A stretch of 64,000 bases of DNA from Mycobacterium sp. E787 (GCF_001668725.1 NZ_LZKL01000084.1:124001-188000); one strand, 5' to 3'; positions 36,354 to 63,302 are shown, numbered from the stretch's first letter. A program made the numbers and translations. The notes: generated by a model from the letters alone, not told the origin.

Positions 36354-37413
36354 AGTGCCAGCGCAGTAGCACCAATTCGGAGCAGAATCCGGGACCCATC
36401 GCCAGCATCAGTCCGGGGCTGCCGCTGGGCGGCGGCTTGGCGATGGTGTCGCGCAGGACGTGCAGCACCGAGGCCGACGACAGGTTGGCGATCTCACCCA
36501 GCGAGCGCCAGGTCAGCTCCAGCGCGTCGGGGCCGAGCTCGAGATTCCTGCTGATGGCGTCGATCACCTTGGGACCGCCCGGATGGCTCACCCAGGCGCC
36601 GATGTCGTCCTTGGTCAGCCCGTGCGTGGCGAGGAACCCTTTGACGTCGTCGGCCAGGTAGCGGTCGATGACCTTCGTCAGCTCGGGCGACAGGACCAGC
36701 TGGAGCCCCGAGGAATTGACGTTCCAGCCCATGATGTGCAGCGATTCGGGGTAGAGGCGGCTGCGCGAGTCGATGATGTCCGGACCACCGGCCCGAACCT
36801 GCGCGGCGCGGCGTTCGCCGACGGCCACCACCGCCGCCGCGCCGTCGCCGAAGAGCGCGCTGCCGACCAGGCCGGACACGGTCGGCTTGACGGCCGGGTA
36901 GGTCAGCGAGCAGAGCTCGACCGAGACCAGCACCGCCACGCCGTCGGGATCGCCCCGCAGGTAGTCGTGCAGCCTGGCCACCCCGGCGGCACCGGCCACA
37001 CAGCCCAGGCCGAACAGCGGCATCCGGCGCACGTCCGGTTTCAGGCCGAGCCGTCCGGCGATCCGGGCGTCCAGCGACGGCACCGCGACGCCCGTGACGG
37101 TGGTGGTGACGATCAGGTCGATGTCTCCGACTTCCAGTCCGGCCTCGTCCAGCGCCCCCAGCAGCGCCTCGCAGCCCAGGTCCACGGCGGCGTCGATGAA
37201 GATCTCGTTGGCTTCGCCGAACTCGGTCAGCGTCGGGTAGCGCTCCAACGGCAGGACGAAATGGCGGCTGTTGACCTTCGCGGCCGCGTGCAGACGCCGA
37301 ACGATCTCCTCGTGTTCCTTCAATCCGGGAAACTCGACGAATTGGTCGGTGATCTCGCTTTGGCTATACCGATGCGGCGGCAGCGCGCCGAAGACGCCCG
37401 CGATAACGCTCAT
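36352..37413 (-). CDS. pks11: type III polyketide synthase Pks11
   Basis: A 353-residue chalcone-synthase-like enzyme. The catalytic Cys138 lies in [12 protein letters not shown], the His in VSHPGGPKV and the Asn in [11 protein letters not shown], all intact. M. tuberculosis Pks11 condenses long-chain acyl-CoAs with malonyl units to alkylpyrones; this enzyme probably does the same on a branched or straight acyl starter. It is a paralogue of Pks10 (53625-54686), highly similar and of identical length. I use ATG 37413 because AAGGG lies eight bases upstream; ATG 37419 would be too close to it. It follows pks9 after 185 bases of A/T-richer sequence and may have its own promoter. Confidence 0.92.
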   Translation of the reverse strand: MSVIAGVFGALPPHRYSQSEITDQFVEFPGLKEHEEIVRRLHAAAKVNSRHFVLPLERYPTLTEFGEANEIFIDAAVDLGCEALLGALDEAGLEVGDIDLIVTTTVTGVAVPSLDARIAGRLGLKPDVRRMPLFGLGCVAGAAGVARLHDYLRGDPDGVAVLVSVELCSLTYPAVKPTVSGLVGSALFGDGAAAVVAVGERRAAQVRAGGPDIIDSRSRLYPESLHIMGWNVNSSGLQLVLSPELTKVIDRYLADDVKGFLATHGLTKDDIGAWVSHPGGPKVIDAISRNLELGPDALELTWRSLGEIANLSSASVLHVLRDTIAKPPPSGSPGLMLAMGPGFCSELVLLRWH

Positions 37414-37598
37414 GCTCATTACCCTTTTAGGTCGCGACCCGATGAAGACCCACGCATCGGTGGCTGAGATTCCTCGGCACCGTCGAAAAGCTTAAAAGCT
37501 TCCACGCGACATCGCAATCTGGTTGATATTCAACATCTGTCTAATTGCGTGCGCCGGCCACGTTTTTCAATCAATTCCGCCGGCGGGTGTTTCATCAT
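37414..37598. other. A/T-richer gap between pks9 and pks11
   Basis: Lower GC than the flanking genes, with a tandem AAAAGCTT (37486-37493 and 37494-37501). It may carry a separate promoter for pks11, but I cannot place -10 and -35 elements with confidence. Confidence 0.3.
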
Positions 37599-40500
37599 TC
37601 AAACGCCACCGGTTTCGTCGGTGTCGAGTGCCATCGCGACCAGCGCTTCGGGGCTCAGCGAGTCGATCGTGTCATCGGCAACCGCGGAATCCGCAAGCGA
37701 TTTCTCCGGATCGCCGGCCAACAGCAATAACTTGTCGAGCAGCCCCGTCCTGCGCAGTTCACCGAGCGGAATCTTTCGCAGCGCGGCCCAGAACTTTTCG
37801 TCATCGGAGTCTGCGCCGTCGCCCAGCAGTTGTTGAGCGAGGTGCTCGGCCAATACCGCCGGGTTTGGATAATCGAAAACCAGGGTGCGCGACAGCGCCA
37901 GCCCCGTGTCCGCTTTGAGGCGGTTGCGCAATTCGACCCCGGTCAGGGAATCGAACCCGAGGTCTTGGAATGCGCGTTCGGCGTCGACGGCGCGGCTATC
38001 GGAATGTCCCAGCACGCGCGCCGCGTGCCCGCACACGAGTTCGACCAGTTCGCGGCGCTGCTCGTGGCGCGGCAGCCGGCGCAGGCGTTCGGCCAATTCG
38101 GCCGGCCTGGACGCCACCGGCGATGGCTTGTCCGTGCGGGCGCCCAACCAGAACCGTTGGCGCGCAAAGCCGTAGGTCGGCAGCGGTACGCGCTGGCCGC
38201 GCCGCAGCGCGGCGCCCCACCGCACCGCCACGCCGGCGGTGAACAGCCGGCCGCCCGCGGTGAGCAGCGCTTCGGCTTCCGGGCGGTCTTTGGCGAGCGT
38301 GACCACCGCCACGGGATGCTCGGTGATCAGGGATTGCTCCACCGCGGCGCCGAGGCCGCCGCCGGGACCGACCTCGACGAACACGGCGGCACCCCGCGAC
38401 TCGGCCGCGCGTACCCCATCGGCGAAACGCACCGGATTGCGCACATGCTCAATCCAGTAGTGCGCCGACCCATATCCGGGCCCCGCGAACTCTCCGGACA
38501 CGTTGGACACCAACGGAATTCGCGACTCGGCCGGCGACACATCGGCCACCACGGCGGCGAATTCATCGATCATCGGCTCCATCAGGGGCGAGTGAAACGC
38601 GTGCGAGACCGCGAGCCGATGCACTCGCCTGCCCCGCCGCGCCAGGGTGTCCGCGACCGCGCCGGCCGGGGCATGCGCGCCCGAGATCACCACCGCGTCC
38701 GGGCCGTTGACCGCCGCGATCGCCAGTCCGTCTGTCAGCAAGGGGGTCACGTCCGCCTCCCCGGCCGCGACCGCGATCATCACGCCGCCCGCGGGCAGCC
38801 CGGCCATCAGCCGGCCGCGGGCGGCCACCAGCTTGGCGGCGTCGGCGAGCGACAACACCCCCGCCAGGTGCGCCGCGGCGATCTCGCCCACCGAATGGCC
38901 CATCACCACATCGGGGACGACACCCCAGTCCCCCAACAATTCCGCCAGCGCATGCTCGATGGCGAACAACGCCGGCTGGGCGAATTCGGTGTTGTCCAAC
39001 AGCTTTGCGTCGTCTCCCCACATCACGCCGCGCAGCGGCAGCCGCAGGTGCTCGTCCAACGCCTCGGCGGCCTCGTCGAAAGCCCGCGCGAACGCGGGGA
39101 ACCGGCCGTACAACTGCGCACCCATCGCGACGTACTGAGCGCCCTGTCCGGGAAACACGAACGCCGTCTTGCCCGCGCCGCGTGAACGGCCCACCAGCAC
39201 CTCGGGGTGCGCCTTTCCCGAAGCCAATCCCGCCAATCCCGCCGTGAGGGCCGCACGGTCGGCACCCACCAGCACCGCCCGTTGCTCGAACACCGACCGC
39301 GTCGTCGCCAGCGACCATGCCACATCGCCGGGGTCCAGCCCCGGGTCGTCGGCCACGTGAGCCAGCAGCCGCGCGGCCTGATTGGCCAGCGCCCGTTCCG
39401 AACGGGCGGACAGCACCCACGCCGTCGGCGCCCAGTCATGGTCACACGCGGCGCTTTTCGGGGGCGCGGGCGCCTGTTCGACGATGACGTGCGCGTTGGT
39501 GCCGCCCATGCCGAACGAGGACACCCCCGCCCGCCGCGGTCCCTCGCCCGCCGGCCAGGGGGCCAGCGCGGAATTGACGCGCAGCCCCAGGCTCTTCGGA
39601 TCGATACCCGGCGCGGGGCCGGCATAGTTGAGACTTGCCGGGATGGCGGCGTTTTCGATCGCGAGCACGGTCTTGAGCAAACCCGCGATGCCCGCAGCGC
39701 TGCCGGCGTGACCGATGTTGGTCTTCACGGATCCCAGGCCCAGCGGATCACGGGGTCGTCCGCCGAAAACCTCGCCCAGCGCCGTCGCCTCCACCGAATC
39801 GCCGATTTCGGTTCCGGTGCCGTGGGCCTCGACGTACTGCAGCTGCCCGGCGTCGAGGCCGGCGGTCCGCAACGCGCGCCGGATGACGTCGACCTCACCG
39901 GGCACCGACGGCACCGTCTGCGCGGCCGCGCTGTGCCCGGCGTTGCCGACCGCGCTGCCGCGAATGACCGCGCGGATCCGGTCCCCGTCGTCGAGGGCGG
40001 CCGGCAACGGCTTCAGGAGCACCAGCCCGCCGCCCTCGCTTCGCACGTAGCCGTCGGCGCGGGCGTCGAACGCATAGGTGTGACCCGAAGCGGACACCGC
40101 GCCGAATTCCGTTTCCAGCAAGGCGGTTTCGCCGGCCAGATTGAGGTGGACGCCGCCGGCGATGGCCTGGGTCGAGTCGCCGGTGCGGATGCTTTCACAC
40201 GCGAGGTGCACCGCCACCAGCGACGACGATTGGCCCGAGTCGACGGTCAAGCTCGGGCCGCGCAGCCCCAGCGCGTACGAGATCCGGTTCGCGATCATCG
40301 CCCGGCTGATCCCGGCGAAGGAGTGGTGATCGATTTCCTGGGCGACCGTCAGCACGCCGTAGTCGTCGTTCATCGCGCCCAGGTACACGGCGACGGGTTG
40401 CCCGCGCATGGTTTCCGGCACGATGAAGGCGTCTTCGAGGACCTCCCACGCCAGCTCGAGCGCGAGCCGCTGGCGGGGGTCCATCGCGGCCGCCTCGCGC

Positions 40501-40658
40501 GGCGAGACGTTGAAGAAGTCGGCGTCGAACTCGGCGACGTCACCGGGCAACCCGGTGGCTTCGGCGCCGTCGCGGAGCAGGCGCCAAAAGTCGCCCGGGC
40601 TACCGGCTCCCGGGAATCGGCAGGCGAGCCCGATGACGGCGATGGCTGTCGCTGGCAC
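37599..40658 (-). CDS. pks9: type I PKS Pks9, KSQ-AT-ACP loading module
   Basis: A 1019-residue protein with domains KS (about 5-410), AT (about 475-800) and ACP (about 890-960), and no reductive domains. The KS active-site Cys is replaced by Gln143 (TVDSGQSSSLVAVH), with the other KS residues (EAHGTGTEIGD, KTNIGHAGSAAG) intact. KSQ domains decarboxylate malonyl-ACP to make a starter unit, so this is a loading module. The AT has GHSVGEIAAAH and HAFHSPL, the malonyl-specific form. There is no N-terminal docking helix, as expected for a loader; the C-terminus ends IDSLSPEALVAMALD, a docking-like helix. GTG start at 40658, three bases after the pks8 stop. Confidence 0.94.
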   Translation of the reverse strand: MPATAIAVIGLACRFPGAGSPGDFWRLLRDGAEATGLPGDVAEFDADFFNVSPREAAAMDPRQRLALELAWEVLEDAFIVPETMRGQPVAVYLGAMNDDYGVLTVAQEIDHHSFAGISRAMIANRISYALGLRGPSLTVDSGQSSSLVAVHLACESIRTGDSTQAIAGGVHLNLAGETALLETEFGAVSASGHTYAFDARADGYVRSEGGGLVLLKPLPAALDDGDRIRAVIRGSAVGNAGHSAAAQTVPSVPGEVDVIRRALRTAGLDAGQLQYVEAHGTGTEIGDSVEATALGEVFGGRPRDPLGLGSVKTNIGHAGSAAGIAGLLKTVLAIENAAIPASLNYAGPAPGIDPKSLGLRVNSALAPWPAGEGPRRAGVSSFGMGGTNAHVIVEQAPAPPKSAACDHDWAPTAWVLSARSERALANQAARLLAHVADDPGLDPGDVAWSLATTRSVFEQRAVLVGADRAALTAGLAGLASGKAHPEVLVGRSRGAGKTAFVFPGQGAQYVAMGAQLYGRFPAFARAFDEAAEALDEHLRLPLRGVMWGDDAKLLDNTEFAQPALFAIEHALAELLGDWGVVPDVVMGHSVGEIAAAHLAGVLSLADAAKLVAARGRLMAGLPAGGVMIAVAAGEADVTPLLTDGLAIAAVNGPDAVVISGAHAPAGAVADTLARRGRRVHRLAVSHAFHSPLMEPMIDEFAAVVADVSPAESRIPLVSNVSGEFAGPGYGSAHYWIEHVRNPVRFADGVRAAESRGAAVFVEVGPGGGLGAAVEQSLITEHPVAVVTLAKDRPEAEALLTAGGRLFTAGVAVRWGAALRRGQRVPLPTYGFARQRFWLGARTDKPSPVASRPAELAERLRRLPRHEQRRELVELVCGHAARVLGHSDSRAVDAERAFQDLGFDSLTGVELRNRLKADTGLALSRTLVFDYPNPAVLAEHLAQQLLGDGADSDDEKFWAALRKIPLGELRRTGLLDKLLLLAGDPEKSLADSAVADDTIDSLSPEALVAMALDTDETGGV

Positions 40659-40661
40659 GGG

Positions 40662-43600
40662 TCAGGGCCCGACTTCTTCGTCCAGGATGGCGAACAGCTC
40701 GCTTTCGGTCGCGGTGTCGAGGCTGTCGTCGAAAAGCTCACCGGGATCCAGCTCAGGGACCGGGGCGCTCGAGGCGGCCAGCAGCGTTTCGATCCGGGCG
40801 GTCAGCCGTGCTTTCTCGTCGGGGCTCCAGCCCGGTTGGTCGATCAGCGCCTGCAGTTCGCGCGCGACGTCGTTGAAACGGGCCATGCGGTCGGGCCGGT
40901 CGTCGACGGGTGTTTCGGCCAGTTGGGCGTCGAGGTGCTCGGCCAGTGCGGACGGTGTCGGGTGGTCGAAGATGACGGTGGGCGACATCGTGAGCCCGGT
41001 CGCCGTCTTGAGGCGGTTGCGCAGTTCCACCGCCGTCAGCGAGTCGAACCCGAGGTCCTGAAAAGCGCTGTCGGCGTTGACGTCCGCGGTGGCGTGGCCG
41101 AGGACGGTGGCGGCGTTGCCGCACACCACGTCGACGAGCTCGCGGTGCCGCTGTTCCGCGGTGAGCCCGTGCAGTCGCGCACGCAACTCCGATGTCGAGG
41201 CCGCCGTCGTGGCGGCATCGGCGATGACGCGCCGCGAGCGGCGGGTGGCCAGCCCGCGCAGGATCGGCGGCAGCATCGCGCCGTCACCCATCGCCGCGGT
41301 GTCCAGCCGCGCGGCCACCAGCACCGGGCGGTCGGCCGCCAGCGCGTCATCGAGGAGCTGCATCGCCTGCCGGCTGGACAACGGTGCCAGCCCGGATCGG
41401 CTCATGCGGGCCCGGTCCTTGTCCCCGAGGTGGCGCGTCATGGCGCTGGCTTCTTCCCAGAGCCCCCACGCCACCGACAATCCGGCCAATCCCTGCGCGC
41501 GCCGGTAGGACGCGAGCCCGTCGAGGAAGCTGTTGGCCGCCGCGTAGTTACCCTGGCCGGGCGCCCCGACGATGCCCGCCATGGACGAAAACATCACGAA
41601 CGCGGGCACGTTCAGGTCCTTGGTGAGCTCGTGCAGGTTCCAGGCCCCGGCGACCTTCGCCCGCAGCACCGTGTCCAGCCGGTCGGGGGTCAGCGAGGCG
41701 ATCAGCCCGTCGTCGAGGACGCCCGCGGCGTGGAAGACGCCCCGCAGCGGACGATCCGAGGGCACCGCCGCCAGCAATCCCGCCACCGCGTCGCGGTCGC
41801 CGACGTCACAGGCCACCACCGACACCGATGCGCCGGCTTCCCGCAACTCCGCCGCGAGTTCGGCGGCGCCGTCGGCCCGCTCACCCCCGCGGCTCACCAG
41901 CATCAGGTGCGACACCCGATACCGCTCGACCAGGTGGCGGGCCAGGGCCGAACCGGCCATGCCGGTACCGCCGGTGATCAGCGCCGTACCCCCGGCCAGG
42001 CCGCCCGGGCCGTCGGGCAGGGTGAGCACCACCTTGCCGGTGTGGCGGGCCTGGCTGACAAAGCGGTAGGCCTCCGTGGCGTGCCGCACGTCGAAAGCCT
42101 TGACGGGCAACGGCGTCAGCGAGCCGGCGGCGAACAGGCTCACCAGTTCGGCCAGCATCGCCGCGATGCGGTCGGGTCCGGCCTCCATCAGGTCGAACGC
42201 CCGGTACGCCACGCCGGGATATTGCCCGGCGATGGCCGCCGGATCGCGAAGGTCGGTCTTGCCCATCTCGATGAAGCGCCCGCCCGGAACCAGCAACCGC
42301 AGGGACGCATCGGTGAAATCGCCGGCCAGCGAGTTGAGCACCACATGAACGCCGGCCCCGCCGGTGGCGGACCGGAACTTCTCCTCGAACTCGAGGGTGC
42401 GCGAGTCGCCGATGTGGTCGTCATCAAACCCCATGGCCCGCAGCGTGTCCCACTTACCGCGACTGGCGGTGGCGAAAACCTCCGCGCCCCAGTGCCGCGC
42501 CAACTGCACCGCGGCCATCCCGACCCCGCCCGCGGCGGCGTGGACAAGCACCCGCTCGCCGGCGCGCAGCCCCGCCAGATCCGACAACCCGTAGAGCGCG
42601 GTCAGGAACACCACCGGCATCCCCGCCGCCTCGGCCAGCGACCACTCCGGCGGCACCCGCACCACCAGGCGCTCGTCCACCACCGCTTCGGAGCCCGCCA
42701 GCCCGAAGATCCCCGTCACGGCGTCGCCGACGGCCAACGCGGTCACGCCCTGACCCACCTCGGTGACCACCCCGGCGCCCTCCGCGCCCAACTCGGCGGC
42801 GCCGGGGTACATTCCCAACGCCACCAACACATCCCGGAAGTTCACCCCGACCGCGGCCACCGACACCCGCACGTGTCCGGGCGCCACCTCCGCCCGCGGC
42901 TCGGGCCGCGCCACCAGGTCTTCCAGCGTGCCCGCGTCGCCGGCCGCCAACCGCCACTCCCCCGGCGGCAGGGCCAAGGTCGAGCCGGCGTCAGCCGGCA
43001 CCAACCGCGCCGCATACACCTCGCCCGCGCGCACGACCACCTGCGGTTCGCCACCGGCGATCACGGCGTCGACGTCGACCGACCCGTCCGAATCCACCAG
43101 CACCGCCCGGCCCGGGTGCTCGGCCTGCGCCGAACGGACCAACCCCCACACCGCAGCGGCCGCGGGATCCGTGACGTCCTCGTCGCCGAACGCCACCGCC
43201 CCGCGGGTCAGCACGACCAGCACGCCCGGCCCGTCACCGCCCAGCCAGGACTGCAACACCCCCAACGCCTCGCGCGTGGCCGCGTACACCGAACCCGGCA
43301 GGCCGGCGCCGTTCTGCGAGCCCGGCTCCCACACCACAGTGGCCTCGCCGATGCCGTTGGGCTGCAACGGCACCGGTGACCAGGCCGGCTGGAACAGGCC
43401 CCCGCCGCCGGTACGGGCCGCGCCCGCCGACAGCTGCTCGGCCGACACCGGACGAAGCACCAGCTCCCGCACCGACAACACCGGTAAGCCAGCCGGATCG
43501 GCCAGCTCCACCGCCACCGCGCCCGCGCCCACCGGGGCCAACCGCACCCGCAGCCGCGACGCCCCGGCCGCGTGCAAGCACACGCCCTGCCAGGAGAACG

Positions 43601-46600
43601 GCAAGGCGGCCCGGGCGTGTGGGTCGCCGATGCCCAGCGCATGCAGCGCCGCATCCAGCAGCACCGGATGTATCCCGTAGCCGGCGACCGTGACACCGGC
43701 GGGCACCGCGACTTCGGCGTAGATCTCCCGGTCGCGCCGCCACATCGCTCGCAGGCCGCGGAAGGCCGGGCCGTACTCGTAGCCCAGCTCGGCCAACCGC
43801 TCGTAGCCCCCGGTCACGTCGACGGTCGTCGCCCCTACCGGCGGCCACACCGACAGATCGGCGACCGGCTCCGCCGGGCCAGCGCTCAACTCGCCCTCAG
43901 CGTGCAGCAGCCAGCCCGAATTCGGTTGAGCGCCGGCCGAATACACCGATACCGCCCGGCGCCCCGCTGCTCCGGCGGCACCCACCACCACCTGCACGCG
44001 TGCCGCGCCGGCCGTCGGCAGCACCAGCGGCGCCGACAACGTCAACTCCTCGATCACCGAACAGCCGACCTCGTCGCCGGCGCGCAGCACCAGCTCGACG
44101 AAGCCGGCACCGGGAAACAGCACCATGCCGGCCACCGCGTGGTCGGTCAGCCACGGCTGGGCGGCGGTCGACAGCCGGCCCGTCAGCACTACCCCTCCCG
44201 AATCGGGCCGCTCCACCACCGCACCCAACAAGCCGTGTTCCGCCCCGGCCAGCCCCGAGGTGCTCACGTCGGTCGACCCGACCAGCTCGGCCGGCAGCCA
44301 AAACCGGCGCCGCTGGAAGGCGTACGTGGGCAACGCGACCCGCCGGGCGCCGAGGCCGTCATACGCCGCGGCCCAGTCGATGCCGACGCCGATGACGTAG
44401 AGGCCGCCGGCGGCGTGCAGTGCGGAATCGATTTCAGGGCGGTCTTTGGCGATCGTGATCACCGACGCCGCCGGTTCGGCGGTCAGCGACGCAGGCAGCG
44501 ATGCCGTCAGGGCCGCGCCGGGACCCACCTCCACGAAAACCGTCGCGCCCAGCGACTCGGCCGACCGCACCCCGTCGACGAACCGCACCGGCTCGCGCAC
44601 ATGCGCCAGCCAGTACGCCGCCGACCCATACCCCGGGCCGGCCAGCTGCCCGGTCAGGTTGGACACCAACGCGATCCGCGGCGCACCGGCCGAGATACCG
44701 TCCAGCGCCGAGGCGAAGTCGTCGATCATCGGATCCATCAGCGGTGAGTGAAACGCGTGCGACACCGCCAGCCGGTGCACGCGACGACCCCGCTCCGCGA
44801 GCTGGTCCACCACCGCGTCGACCGCGGCCCGTTCACCCGAAACCACCACCGATTCAGGGCCGTTCAGCGCCGCAATGCTCACGCCCCCGGTCAGCAGCGG
44901 AGCCACTTCGGACTCGGTGGCGGCGACGGCCACCATCACCCCGCCGGCGGGCAACCGCGCCATCAACCGGCCCCGCGCCGCCACCACGCTCGCCGCGTCG
45001 GCCAGCGACAAAACCCCGGCCACGTGCGCCGCGGCCAGCTCGCCCACCGAATGGCCCATCACCACGTCGGGCACCACACCCCAGGACCGCCACAAGGCCG
45101 CCAGCGCGACCTCGAGGGCGAACAGGGCGGGCTGCGCAAACTCGGTGCTTTCCAACAACTCCGGGTCGGTGCCCCAGATCACCTGGCGCAGCGGCAACCG
45201 CAAGTGACCGTCCAGTGCTTCGGCGGCCTCGTCGAAGGCGCGGGCGAATTCCGGGAAGCGCCCGTACAGCGCCGCGCCCATCCCCAACCGCTGCGAACCC
45301 TGGCCGGGGAACATGAACGCGGTCTTGCCCACCGACCGCGCGCTGCCCACCACCGTCGCGGCGCCCGGACGCCCGGACGCCAGACCCGCCAACTCCTCCA
45401 TCAGGGCCCCGCGGTCGCTGCCGACCAGCACCGCCCGGTGCTCGAATGCGGACCGCGTGGTCGCCAGCGACCAGCCGACGTCGACGACGTCCAGGCCCGG
45501 GTCCGCGTCCACGTGCGCCGCGAGCCGCGCCGCCTGATCGGCCAGCGCCCGCTCCGAACGGGCCGACACCACCCAGGGGATGACGGGATCGGCGGTGTCG
45601 CGTTGCGGCGCCGCGCTTTCCGGCGTGGTGGGCGGCTCCTCGATGATCACGTGCGCGTTGGTCCCGCTGATCCCGAACGACGACACCCCGGCCCGCCGCG
45701 GCGCATTCGTTGCCGGCTCGGACTTCCAGGCCCGCGGCTCGGTGAGCACCGACACCGCGCCCGCGGACCAATCGACGTGCGGCGTCGGCACATCCACGTG
45801 CAGCGTCTGCGGCATCAGCTCGTGGCGCATCGCCTGCACCATCTTGATCACCCCGGCCACCCCGGCCGCGGCGGACGTGTGACCGATGTTGGACTTGATC
45901 GACCCCAGCCACAACGGCCGGTCCGCGGGCCGGTCCTGCCCGTAGGTTGCCAACAGCGCTTGCGCCTCGATGGGATCGCCCAACACGGTTCCGGTGCCGT
46001 GTCCCTCGACGACGTCCACGTCCGCCGCGGTCAGTCCGGCGTCGGCCAGCGCGGCGCGGATCACCCGCTGCTGTGACGGCCCGTTGGGGGCGGTCAGGCC
46101 GTTGGAGGCGCCGTCCTGGTTCACCGCGGATCCGGCCAGCACCGCCAGCACCGGATGGCCGAGCCGGCGCGCGGCGGCCAGCCGCTCGAGCACCAGCACC
46201 CCGGCGCCCTCCGACCACGACGTGCCGTCGGCGGCGCCGGCGTACACCTTGCACCGGCCGTCGGGGGCCAGCGCCCGCTGCCGACTGAACTCCACGAATG
46301 CGGCCGGTGTGGCCATGACCGTCACGCCGCCGGCCAGCGCGAGATCGCACTCCCCGCTGCGCAGCGAGTGCGCCGCCAGGTGCATGGCCACCAATGACGA
46401 CGAGCACGCGGTATCCACGGACACCGCCGGCCCTTCCAGGCCCAAGACGTAGGACACCCGGCCCGATGCCACGCTCAGCGTGGAGCCGGTGAGCCCGTAG
46501 CCCTCCAGCTCGCCCTTGACCTCACCGCCGTAGCCGGCGTGGATGACCCCGGCGAACACCCCGGTTGGCGAGCCGCGCAACGACAACGGGTCGATCCCGG

Positions 46601-47018
46601 CCCGTTCCAACGCTTCCCACGACACCTCGAGCATGAGTCGTTGCTGCGGGTCCATCGCCAGCGCCTCGCTGGGACCGACGCCGAAGAATCCGGCGTCGAA
46701 GTCGCCGGCGTTCCGCAAGAAGCTGCCCTGGCGCGTGTACATCTTGCCCGGCGCGTCGGGGTCCGGGTCGTACAGCGCGTCGACCTCCCAGCCGCGGTCG
46801 GCGGGAAAATCGGACACCGCGTCGCGGCCTTCGGCGACCAGCTGCCACAAGGCTTCCGGCGAATCCACCCCGCCGGCGTAGCGGCACGCCATGCCGACCA
46901 CGGCCACCGGCTCGGACAGCTTGCCCTCGAGCTCGGCGATCCGTCGCCGCGCCCGCCGCAGGTCCGCGGTCAGGCGCTTGAGGTAATCGACGTGCTTTTC
47001 GGTGCTCGGCGTCGTCAT
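40662..47018 (-). CDS. pks8: type I PKS Pks8/Pks17, fully reducing extension module
   Basis: A 2118-residue module: N-terminal docking coiled coil ([18 protein letters not shown], 9-26), KS (about 35-455, Cys205 in VDTACSSSL), AT (about 560-870, HAFHSPL, malonyl type), DH (about 915-1190, [11 protein letters not shown]), ER (about 1430-1720, [17 protein letters not shown]), KR (about 1740-1920, [12 protein letters not shown], with [10 protein letters not shown]) and ACP (about 2005-2070, [15 protein letters not shown]). It ends [14 protein letters not shown]. All catalytic residues seen are intact. H37Rv has two genes here (pks8, pks17); this window has a single ORF. In M. tuberculosis Pks8/Pks17 were linked to methyl-branched unsaturated fatty acids. 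It lies 18 bases from pks7. Confidence 0.95.
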   Translation of the reverse strand: MTTPSTEKHVDYLKRLTADLRRARRRIAELEGKLSEPVAVVGMACRYAGGVDSPEALWQLVAEGRDAVSDFPADRGWEVDALYDPDPDAPGKMYTRQGSFLRNAGDFDAGFFGVGPSEALAMDPQQRLMLEVSWEALERAGIDPLSLRGSPTGVFAGVIHAGYGGEVKGELEGYGLTGSTLSVASGRVSYVLGLEGPAVSVDTACSSSLVAMHLAAHSLRSGECDLALAGGVTVMATPAAFVEFSRQRALAPDGRCKVYAGAADGTSWSEGAGVLVLERLAAARRLGHPVLAVLAGSAVNQDGASNGLTAPNGPSQQRVIRAALADAGLTAADVDVVEGHGTGTVLGDPIEAQALLATYGQDRPADRPLWLGSIKSNIGHTSAAAGVAGVIKMVQAMRHELMPQTLHVDVPTPHVDWSAGAVSVLTEPRAWKSEPATNAPRRAGVSSFGISGTNAHVIIEEPPTTPESAAPQRDTADPVIPWVVSARSERALADQAARLAAHVDADPGLDVVDVGWSLATTRSAFEHRAVLVGSDRGALMEELAGLASGRPGAATVVGSARSVGKTAFMFPGQGSQRLGMGAALYGRFPEFARAFDEAAEALDGHLRLPLRQVIWGTDPELLESTEFAQPALFALEVALAALWRSWGVVPDVVMGHSVGELAAAHVAGVLSLADAASVVAARGRLMARLPAGGVMVAVAATESEVAPLLTGGVSIAALNGPESVVVSGERAAVDAVVDQLAERGRRVHRLAVSHAFHSPLMDPMIDDFASALDGISAGAPRIALVSNLTGQLAGPGYGSAAYWLAHVREPVRFVDGVRSAESLGATVFVEVGPGAALTASLPASLTAEPAASVITIAKDRPEIDSALHAAGGLYVIGVGIDWAAAYDGLGARRVALPTYAFQRRRFWLPAELVGSTDVSTSGLAGAEHGLLGAVVERPDSGGVVLTGRLSTAAQPWLTDHAVAGMVLFPGAGFVELVLRAGDEVGCSVIEELTLSAPLVLPTAGAARVQVVVGAAGAAGRRAVSVYSAGAQPNSGWLLHAEGELSAGPAEPVADLSVWPPVGATTVDVTGGYERLAELGYEYGPAFRGLRAMWRRDREIYAEVAVPAGVTVAGYGIHPVLLDAALHALGIGDPHARAALPFSWQGVCLHAAGASRLRVRLAPVGAGAVAVELADPAGLPVLSVRELVLRPVSAEQLSAGAARTGGGGLFQPAWSPVPLQPNGIGEATVVWEPGSQNGAGLPGSVYAATREALGVLQSWLGGDGPGVLVVLTRGAVAFGDEDVTDPAAAAVWGLVRSAQAEHPGRAVLVDSDGSVDVDAVIAGGEPQVVVRAGEVYAARLVPADAGSTLALPPGEWRLAAGDAGTLEDLVARPEPRAEVAPGHVRVSVAAVGVNFRDVLVALGMYPGAAELGAEGAGVVTEVGQGVTALAVGDAVTGIFGLAGSEAVVDERLVVRVPPEWSLAEAAGMPVVFLTALYGLSDLAGLRAGERVLVHAAAGGVGMAAVQLARHWGAEVFATASRGKWDTLRAMGFDDDHIGDSRTLEFEEKFRSATGGAGVHVVLNSLAGDFTDASLRLLVPGGRFIEMGKTDLRDPAAIAGQYPGVAYRAFDLMEAGPDRIAAMLAELVSLFAAGSLTPLPVKAFDVRHATEAYRFVSQARHTGKVVLTLPDGPGGLAGGTALITGGTGMAGSALARHLVERYRVSHLMLVSRGGERADGAAELAAELREAGASVSVVACDVGDRDAVAGLLAAVPSDRPLRGVFHAAGVLDDGLIASLTPDRLDTVLRAKVAGAWNLHELTKDLNVPAFVMFSSMAGIVGAPGQGNYAAANSFLDGLASYRRAQGLAGLSVAWGLWEEASAMTRHLGDKDRARMSRSGLAPLSSRQAMQLLDDALAADRPVLVAARLDTAAMGDGAMLPPILRGLATRRSRRVIADAATTAASTSELRARLHGLTAEQRHRELVDVVCGNAATVLGHATADVNADSAFQDLGFDSLTAVELRNRLKTATGLTMSPTVIFDHPTPSALAEHLDAQLAETPVDDRPDRMARFNDVARELQALIDQPGWSPDEKARLTARIETLLAASSAPVPELDPGELFDDSLDTATESELFAILDEEVGP

Positions 47019-47036
47019 CGCTGGGTCATTCCTGGT

Positions 47037-53420
<6,384 letters not shown>

Positions 53421-53624
53421 GCCACCCGGCCCCTCGGCCTACTCATCGGAACGGGTGCGAAGCGGCGCGACGATGCCCCCACTGTCATCGATCGCGCCTT
53501 GCCCAGCCCCCAGGAACCCCCAACCACACTTTCGCCGTCCCGCCGCCATCACATGCCCCAAGGCCGGATCGGGCCCCGAAGGCCGAGTCCTACGGTACGA
53601 CGAAAAATCCACGAGCACGACGAA

Positions 53625-54686
53625 TCAGTGCCACCGCAGCAGGACGAGTTCGGAACAGAATCCCGGACCCATCGCCAGCATCAGGCCCGGGCTGCCGCTG
53701 GGCGGTTTCTTGGCGATGGTGTCGCGCAGCACGTGCAGCACCGAGGCCGACGAGAGATTGCCGATCTCGCCCAGCGAGCGCCAGGTCAGCTCGAGCGCCT
53801 CCGGGGGCAGGCCGAGGCTTGCGTTGATCGCCTCGATCACCTTCGGACCGCCGGGATGGCTGACGAAGGCGCCGATGTCGGCGGTGGTCAGGCCGTGCGC
53901 GCCCAGAAACGTGCCGACGTCGTCGGCGATGTACTGCTCGACCACCGCGGCCACGTCCTTGGACAGCACCAGCTCGAAACCGGCGCCGCCGACGTCGTAG
54001 CCCATCGTGCGCAGCGAGTCCGGGTAGAGGTGGCTGCGGGAATCGACGATGTCGGGGCCGCCGGCGCCGATCAGATCGGCGCGGCGCTCTCCGACGGCGA
54101 CCACCGCCCCGGCCCCGTCGGCAAACAGCGCGCTGCCGACCAGCCCGGCCAGCGACGGCTTGTACCCGGGATAGGTCATCGAGCACAGCTCGACCGAGAC
54201 CAACGCCGCGACGCCGTCCACGGCGCCCCGCAGGTAGTCGTGCAGGCGGGCCACGCCCGCCGCACCGGCCACGCAGCCCAGGCCGAACAGCGGCACGCGC
54301 CGCACGTCGTCACGCAGCCCGAGCCGCCCGGCGATGCGGGCGTCCAGCGACGGGACGGCGATCCCGGTCACCGTCGTCGTGATGAGCACGTCGAGATCCT
54401 GCGGCCGCAGGCCCGCCTCGCCGAGGGCGCCTTCGAGCGCCTCACAACCGAGGTCGACGGCCTTGTCGATGAAGATCCGGTTTGCCCGGCCGAAGTCGGT
54501 CAGCGCGGGATACTGCTCCAAAGGCAGGACCAGGTGGCGGGCGTTGACCTTGGCGCTGGCGTGCAGCTGCCGGACGATGTCCTCGTAATCCTCGAAACCG
54601 GGAATGCGGAGGAAGAAATCGGTGAGCTCACGTTGGGAATAGCGGTGCGGCGGCAGCGCACCGAAGACGCCGGCGATGACGCTCAT
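53625..54686 (-). CDS. pks10: type III polyketide synthase Pks10
   Basis: A 353-residue type III PKS, paralogue of Pks11, with Cys138 in [21 protein letters not shown] and [11 protein letters not shown] intact. The acyl-binding segment differs from Pks11 in several positions (for example [14 protein letters not shown] against [14 protein letters not shown]), so starter preference may differ. In M. tuberculosis, pks10 disruption affects dimycocerosate production. I start at ATG 54686, giving the same 353 residues as H37Rv; the ORF could be extended upstream to 54779 but the extra residues resemble nothing. It is first in the PKS gene run, 106 bases after the argH stop. The following 204-base gap to pks7 may hold another promoter. 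Confidence 0.93.
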   Translation of the reverse strand: MSVIAGVFGALPPHRYSQRELTDFFLRIPGFEDYEDIVRQLHASAKVNARHLVLPLEQYPALTDFGRANRIFIDKAVDLGCEALEGALGEAGLRPQDLDVLITTTVTGIAVPSLDARIAGRLGLRDDVRRVPLFGLGCVAGAAGVARLHDYLRGAVDGVAALVSVELCSMTYPGYKPSLAGLVGSALFADGAGAVVAVGERRADLIGAGGPDIVDSRSHLYPDSLRTMGYDVGGAGFELVLSKDVAAVVEQYIADDVGTFLGAHGLTTADIGAFVSHPGGPKVIEAINASLGLPPEALELTWRSLGEIGNLSSASVLHVLRDTIAKKPPSGSPGLMLAMGPGFCSELVLLRWH

Positions 54687-54792
54687 TGGTCCCATCCCTT
54701 GGTGACGACGACACAGGCCGAGTGGTTCAACTCGATCCCATAAGTCCGGAAGTTTAGCGTTTTCAGAACCACCGGGCACATGCCCAGGTCGC

Positions 54793-57517
<2,725 letters not shown>

Positions 57518-57529
57518 AGATCTCCTTAG

Positions 57530-63302
<5,773 letters not shown>

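Noticed and set aside
39207..43379. A 1390-codon open frame on the plus strand inside the PKS genes
   Set aside because: It is antisense to pks9 and pks8, Arg/Gly/His/Pro-rich with no recognisable domain, and long open antisense frames are expected in high-GC genes; the minus-strand PKS domains are unambiguous.
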